A DNA stretch of 64,000 nt, from positions 3,841,001 through 3,905,000 of the forward strand of contig NC_037650.1 of NCBI RefSeq assembly GCF_003254395.2. The letters are read 5' to 3'. The DNA comes from Apis mellifera (Eukaryota; Arthropoda; Insecta; Hymenoptera; Apidae). Below are positions 60,801 through 64,000 of the stretch, in pieces (position 1 is the stretch's first letter; each line of letters opens with the position of its first letter). A model generated the notes under the pieces. That model had not been told where the DNA came from and did not search any database. It was given only the letters and a program-made list of their open reading frames with translations. Both the position numbers and the translations under genes were made by a program.

Positions 60801-61299
60801 TATTTACACGCGTAAATAATCTCTTCTCTCTCTCCGTCTCTCTCCTTTCTCAATCTCGTTAATCTCGTTAAAGAGACGTAAATTTCACGAGCTCTTGCGA
60901 ATACTGATAATATAAAGAAATAAGAGAGAGAGAGAGAGAGAGAAATCTTTCAAAAAACGACGTTTCCCAAACGTTTGATAAAACATGTTGGCCCCAACTC
61001 ACCGAGGGTGTGGTACTCCTGTGCGTTCCAGGCTTGGAGGAATGCAGAAGAGGCGCGCTCTTAGGAATGGAGGATCCATTTCCGGAAGATCTTTGACTGT
61101 CCCCCCTTCTGGAGGGCGGCGGGGGCGGATGCGAGAGAGGCCTGGCCGCGTTCCTTGGATGCTGGGCCCCTTGGAAATGCTGGCCCCACGATTGGCGGGG
61201 CGCGTAGCCCGCGTAACCACCGGAAACGAACTGCGCGGAACCGTTCAAGTGGGGCGGCGCCATCACCGCCGTTTGCTGCGCCTGGCCGCCGTTTCGCAT
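42880..61299 (-). CDS. GckIII: GCK-III family Ser/Thr kinase (STK24/25/26 orthologue)
   Basis: Nine coding exons on the minus strand join in phase: 61299-61003, 54026-53802, 45840-45675, 45523-45366, 44849-44664, 44493-44348, 44062-43780, 43603-43259 and 43110-42880. Together they give 678 residues. GCK-III kinases act with CCM3/PDCD10 and the STRIPAK complex in Golgi polarity, tube formation and Hippo-like signalling. Residues 1-99 are a Gly/Ser/Pro-rich extension. The kinase domain then starts KVDPELIFTKQERIGKGSFG (glycine loop 114-121), with ATP lysine 136, HRDIKAANVLLSE (Asp227), DFG at 250-252, activation-loop Thr261 in RNTFVGTPFWMAPE, and SLGITAIELAKGEPP. All catalytic residues are present. 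A nuclear-signal-like RYKKWK follows, then an acidic SEESETESENSD, a disordered linker, an Arg/Glu/Asp-rich run in exon 8, and the CCM3-binding region (LLSELQRKH, then IEELRSAFETAERTSPGM). Usual family length is about 415-640, so the extra lies in the N-terminal extension and the linker. In-frame TAA overlaps the exon 6 donor, giving a possible short kinase-only form. Confidence 0.94.
46571..47170. repeat. Two-copy tandem duplication (~292 and ~308 bp) in a GckIII intron
   Basis: Copy 1 (46571-46862) and copy 2 (46863-47170) both start ACGGATCAATGCAATCTTTC and end ACGGAGAAGAATTTGTT. They are nearly identical apart from small insertions (for example ACTAACTCG near 46905). It lies in the intron between exons 2 and 3 and carries no exon. 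Confidence 0.93.
51491..52621. repeat. Tandem ~303 bp repeat, four copies, last one degraded
   Basis: Units begin TTTAATACGCGTCGTATTTTC at 51491, 51797, 52100 and 52403 (one substitution, CGCATCG, in the second). Each has TATGCATGCAGGATC or a relic, GATCGATTCTTTTCCAATAAT, and a T-run before AGGATCGATG. Copy 4 has lost internal segments. It lies in the GckIII intron between exons 2 and 3. Confidence 0.93.
54027..61002 (-). other. GckIII: Large first GckIII intron, ~7 kb
   Basis: Runs from exon 1 donor (TCG|GTGAGT, 61002-61001) to exon 2 acceptor (CTGTTCGCAG, 54027-54028). It is CpG-rich. A (CG)n tract lies at 55059-55075, several CT/GA runs are present, and a partly coding-looking minus ORF lies at 58536-59186. 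Alternative first exons for a shorter GckIII could lie here, but I could not identify one. Confidence 0.5.
55059..55075. repeat. Alternating (CG)8C tract
   Basis: Seventeen bases of strict C-G alternation after TTTCCA. This is a Z-DNA-prone sequence in the first GckIII intron. Its persistence fits weak germline CpG methylation at this site. Confidence 0.9.
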
Positions 61300-64000
61300 T
61301 TTTCGCCCGCACTTCTCGTCCCCTCCCCACCCCGCTCAATGTCAAATCGGCACACACACACACGCACGCGACGGGCGGCACCGATCACTGGGTCAACATT
61401 CCGCGGAGGCCAGCTGTTTCCTCGCGCAATCTCCCCTCGCGCAACACCCTTCGCCGCGCATCTCCTTCGGAAACACCTCCCTCCTCGTGTTTAAGGCCCG
61501 CCACCGCTTCTCTGCGGATATATATTTCACGTATCTTTACCTTTCTTTCAAAGTAGGATCACAAATTGTAGACTCGCGTGAAATTCCAGAACGAGGAGAG
61601 CTCGATATATCGCGAGGAGGATCTCTTTTCCCCTTTATTTCTTCTTCTTCTTCTTCCTCCTTTTTTTTACGTTCGAAATAACTCGGACGAATGCGAAATT
61701 CGACGCTATGTAACACCGATATTATACGCCTTTCTTCTTTCAGACTCGAAATAACGAATCGAAAGTTGAGACCGCAAATTCGACGATTCGTTTCTTTCTA
61801 CGGAGGGGAAACGTCGATCTCTGTTTTTTTTTCTCCGAAATATTTAAAATGAACGAAGCTAGGAAATTGCAATAAACGAGGGGGGAAAATCGAGGAAGTA
61901 GGAAGTAGCCGCGATTCGAGGGGTGGCCACGCGATTCTAATCGAATCGAAACGAGCTTCTCCCAGGACGGTTTGCCCTGTTGTTGCATTGGGGACGAAGC
62001 TCTATATAGGCACTACCAACCGGTTGGCCTCTGTCTCTATCCGACATTGTCGTGCGTTGAATTTCGATTCTCCGTTGGCGGTTTCGCCCGATCGATCTCA
62101 TTCTCGGTTGACCCAGATTATCACCGATATCGGTTTATCTATTTTTACCAACACTCCCGTAGTATTTTCGCATTTTTAACGAGTATAGTATCGTATAGTT
62201 ACGAGCGTGAAAAACGAGCGCGCGCGCTCTCTCTCTCTCTTCACGGAATTAGTGGTGGATTTTCATTAAATCTGCATAAACGAACGGAATGGAACGGTTT
62301 TTCCCAGGTCTGCTTCTTTTCAGGGAAAATATATTCCTACTCGATCGAAGAAGAAACATTTTCCACGGGATTCCACCTTTTCCAGCCCTCCTTCTTCTTT
62401 TTTTTTCCTCGAATCGCCGGGAACGCGGGCGGAACGAATGTTTGTTTTCGAGGAAACAAAAGTTTCTTTCGAACGAAATCGAAAGAAGTAGTTTCAAGGG
62501 AGGATGGGCAAAGTGGAGAGAGAAAAATTGGGGCAGCTATCTGTTCGGAAAATCGCCCGTTTCTTCCCGCGTTTCCCTTTAAAAAAAGATCTCCCCTCCC
62601 TCTCTCGTCTCACAACACCGAGTATCGTTCCAAGATCTTCCTTTGTCCTCTTTTCTTCCTTTGAATTATCGAGGCCGAAAATTGAGAGTAAGAAGGGGAA
62701 AGCTTCTGTTTCGCAGAAAAGTTAAAGATCCTCTTCGAGTGATTCTACATTTTACGAGAATAACTCTCGACTCCGATGAATCCGATCGTAAAACCGTGAG
62801 CAAAATTTCATCTGTACATCATCGTTAACCGAAAATACGATGGATATCTTCCAATGATCGTTTACGACTTTCCGTAAGAAAAGAAAAAAAAAAAAGAGGC
62901 TATTCTTGCGCCGATCGAATTTCCAACCGTGGAGGAGTATCGGTGATATTTGATTAAAACGGTGCAAGTTCAGTGCCAAACGCGACACGATCAACCCACG
63001 ATTAAAAATAGGAGAGCACAGCGATGGAGATAATAATCTGGGTCAGTGAGAGGAAGGAGAGAGGGAGGGAGGGAGAGGAGGCAAGACGATTCGAAGCACG
63101 ATCAGATTGAATTTCTGTTTGCACTGGCACATGGACGGAATATCGATCGTCGAAAGGCCGCTGGCATGGCCAGGAAAAAAAAAAGAGCGAGAGAGAGAGA
63201 GAGAGCGCTGGCCGTTTAAAAGCCCGAGAAGATCTTTCATCGAACGGGTCGAAAGATCGGTATTCCCGATCCGCCACGAATCATTTCGACGAAGTCACGA
63301 AAATTTCACCCTTCCCTTCCTCCCTCCCTGTTTCTCTCTCTCTTCCTTTCTCCACCCCCTAGTTGCTCTCCATTTAAATTCACCGAGCAAAGAGGTTTTG
63401 CCTTGATGAATATTCAGCGTAATGAGTGGACGGTGTTCTCGATCTATCAACGTCATTCACCGTCCATCTCCTTCGCAGATCGTTCGTGTAACGAACGTCT
63501 CGAAGATCGCGACGGGAACCAAAAAAGGCACGGAGAATGGAGAGAGAGAGAGAGAAAAAAAAATAATGGGCGGATGAGATATCGCGTTTTACCTACGCGT
63601 GGGGAGAAAATTTTTATCGGGAAAAAAGATTGTATTTGAAGAGAAAGAGAGAGAGAGAGAACGATTAATCACAAAGAGTGGGAAACGCGTCGAGGAAGTT
63701 GGCTACGTCGAGGAATTAACCTAAATTACGTCGTATCGCGACGACGAGATCGAGACTCCATCGATCGAGACGAGGCAACAGACACGCGTCACGTGATTCG
63801 TGATCACGCAACCGATCGGGCACGCTCGAATAACTTTCAGGGTGGCAGCTTCCGGCGGAAGTGTGCAGAGAGAAGATCGAGTTCGCTGCACTATCGATGC
63901 CTCGCACTATCGTGCCTCTAAATCAACGAGCCGAACGGTGATTAACTCCGATCGGGCCGAAGATAATCTCCGATCCGAGAGGAGAGAAGAAGCGCGCCAC
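61300..64000 (-). promoter_or_regulatory. Upstream region of GckIII long isoform, no gene seen
   Basis: The frame ahead of the ATG at 61299 meets TGA after about 14 codons, so the start codon is supported. The remaining 2.7 kb is CpG-rich, with CA (61354-61369), CT (62230-62240) and GA (63188-63204, 63540-63555, 63644-63660) repeats. ORFs such as plus 61972-62664 (230 codons) are Ser/Phe/Arg-rich and motif-free. Expected to contain leader exons and promoter, but none can be placed. Confidence 0.35.

Noticed and set aside
61972..62664. 230-codon ORF on the plus strand
   Set aside because: Phe/Ser/Arg-rich, no domain, and overlapped by other open frames in the same low-stop DNA.
1..64000. tRNA, rRNA and well-known microRNA genes
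   Set aside because: No A/B-box pair with a cloverleaf, no rRNA-like segment and no familiar microRNA seed hairpin was noticed by eye. A covariance-model search would be needed to exclude them.

Overview
The window looks like nuclear DNA from an insect, most likely a hymenopteran and plausibly a bee. Genes are split by GT-AG introns, AT-rich DNA alternates with CpG-rich islands, microsatellites and homopolymers are abundant, and the recognisable proteins are standard metazoan or insect ones. No bacterial operon, phage, CRISPR array or secondary-metabolite cluster is present. All gene models were built by hand by joining ORF pieces at splice sites and checking that the reading phase closes.

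Left part (1-17215, visibly AT-rich). The first coding exon of a pyruvate dehydrogenase kinase gene (minus, 5451-5553) has an intron running off the left edge. It lies head-to-head with a complete CDV3 homologue (plus, 6986-8272). A complete three-exon gamma-glutamylaminecyclotransferase (minus, 11178-12327) converges on CDV3. A leucine-rich-repeat gene follows (minus, 13599-15214). Beside it is an unexplained coding-like exon on the opposite strand (15203-15457). Then come two copies of a ~108 bp repeat, at least four copies of a 363-368 bp satellite, and a 200-N assembly gap (17216-17415).

Middle (17416-42879). Base composition changes at the gap. From 17.4 to 29.3 kb I find no convincing protein gene, only isolated exon-like signals, a perfect 21-bp hairpin and microsatellites. 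At 30067-31881 is an intact OGFOD1/sudestada1-type prolyl hydroxylase with two short candidate 5' UTR exons upstream. It converges on a five-exon gene for an unrecognised 275-residue protein (minus, 32452-33758). CpG-rich DNA (35.9-37.7 kb) and a homopolymer-rich stretch (38-42.9 kb) follow.

Right part (42880-61299). One large minus-strand gene encodes a GCK-III kinase (GckIII, vertebrate STK24/25/26) in nine coding exons and 678 residues. It has an unusual 99-residue N-terminal extension in a far-upstream exon and an Arg/Glu-rich linker before the CCM3-binding C-terminus. Its large introns carry two tandem duplications. The last 2.7 kb is presumed upstream or 5' UTR sequence.

The genes do not form a pathway. 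The most unusual part is the 13.6-17.4 kb region, where gene pieces, satellite, gap and a composition change coincide. I see no novel defence, biosynthetic or mobile system.
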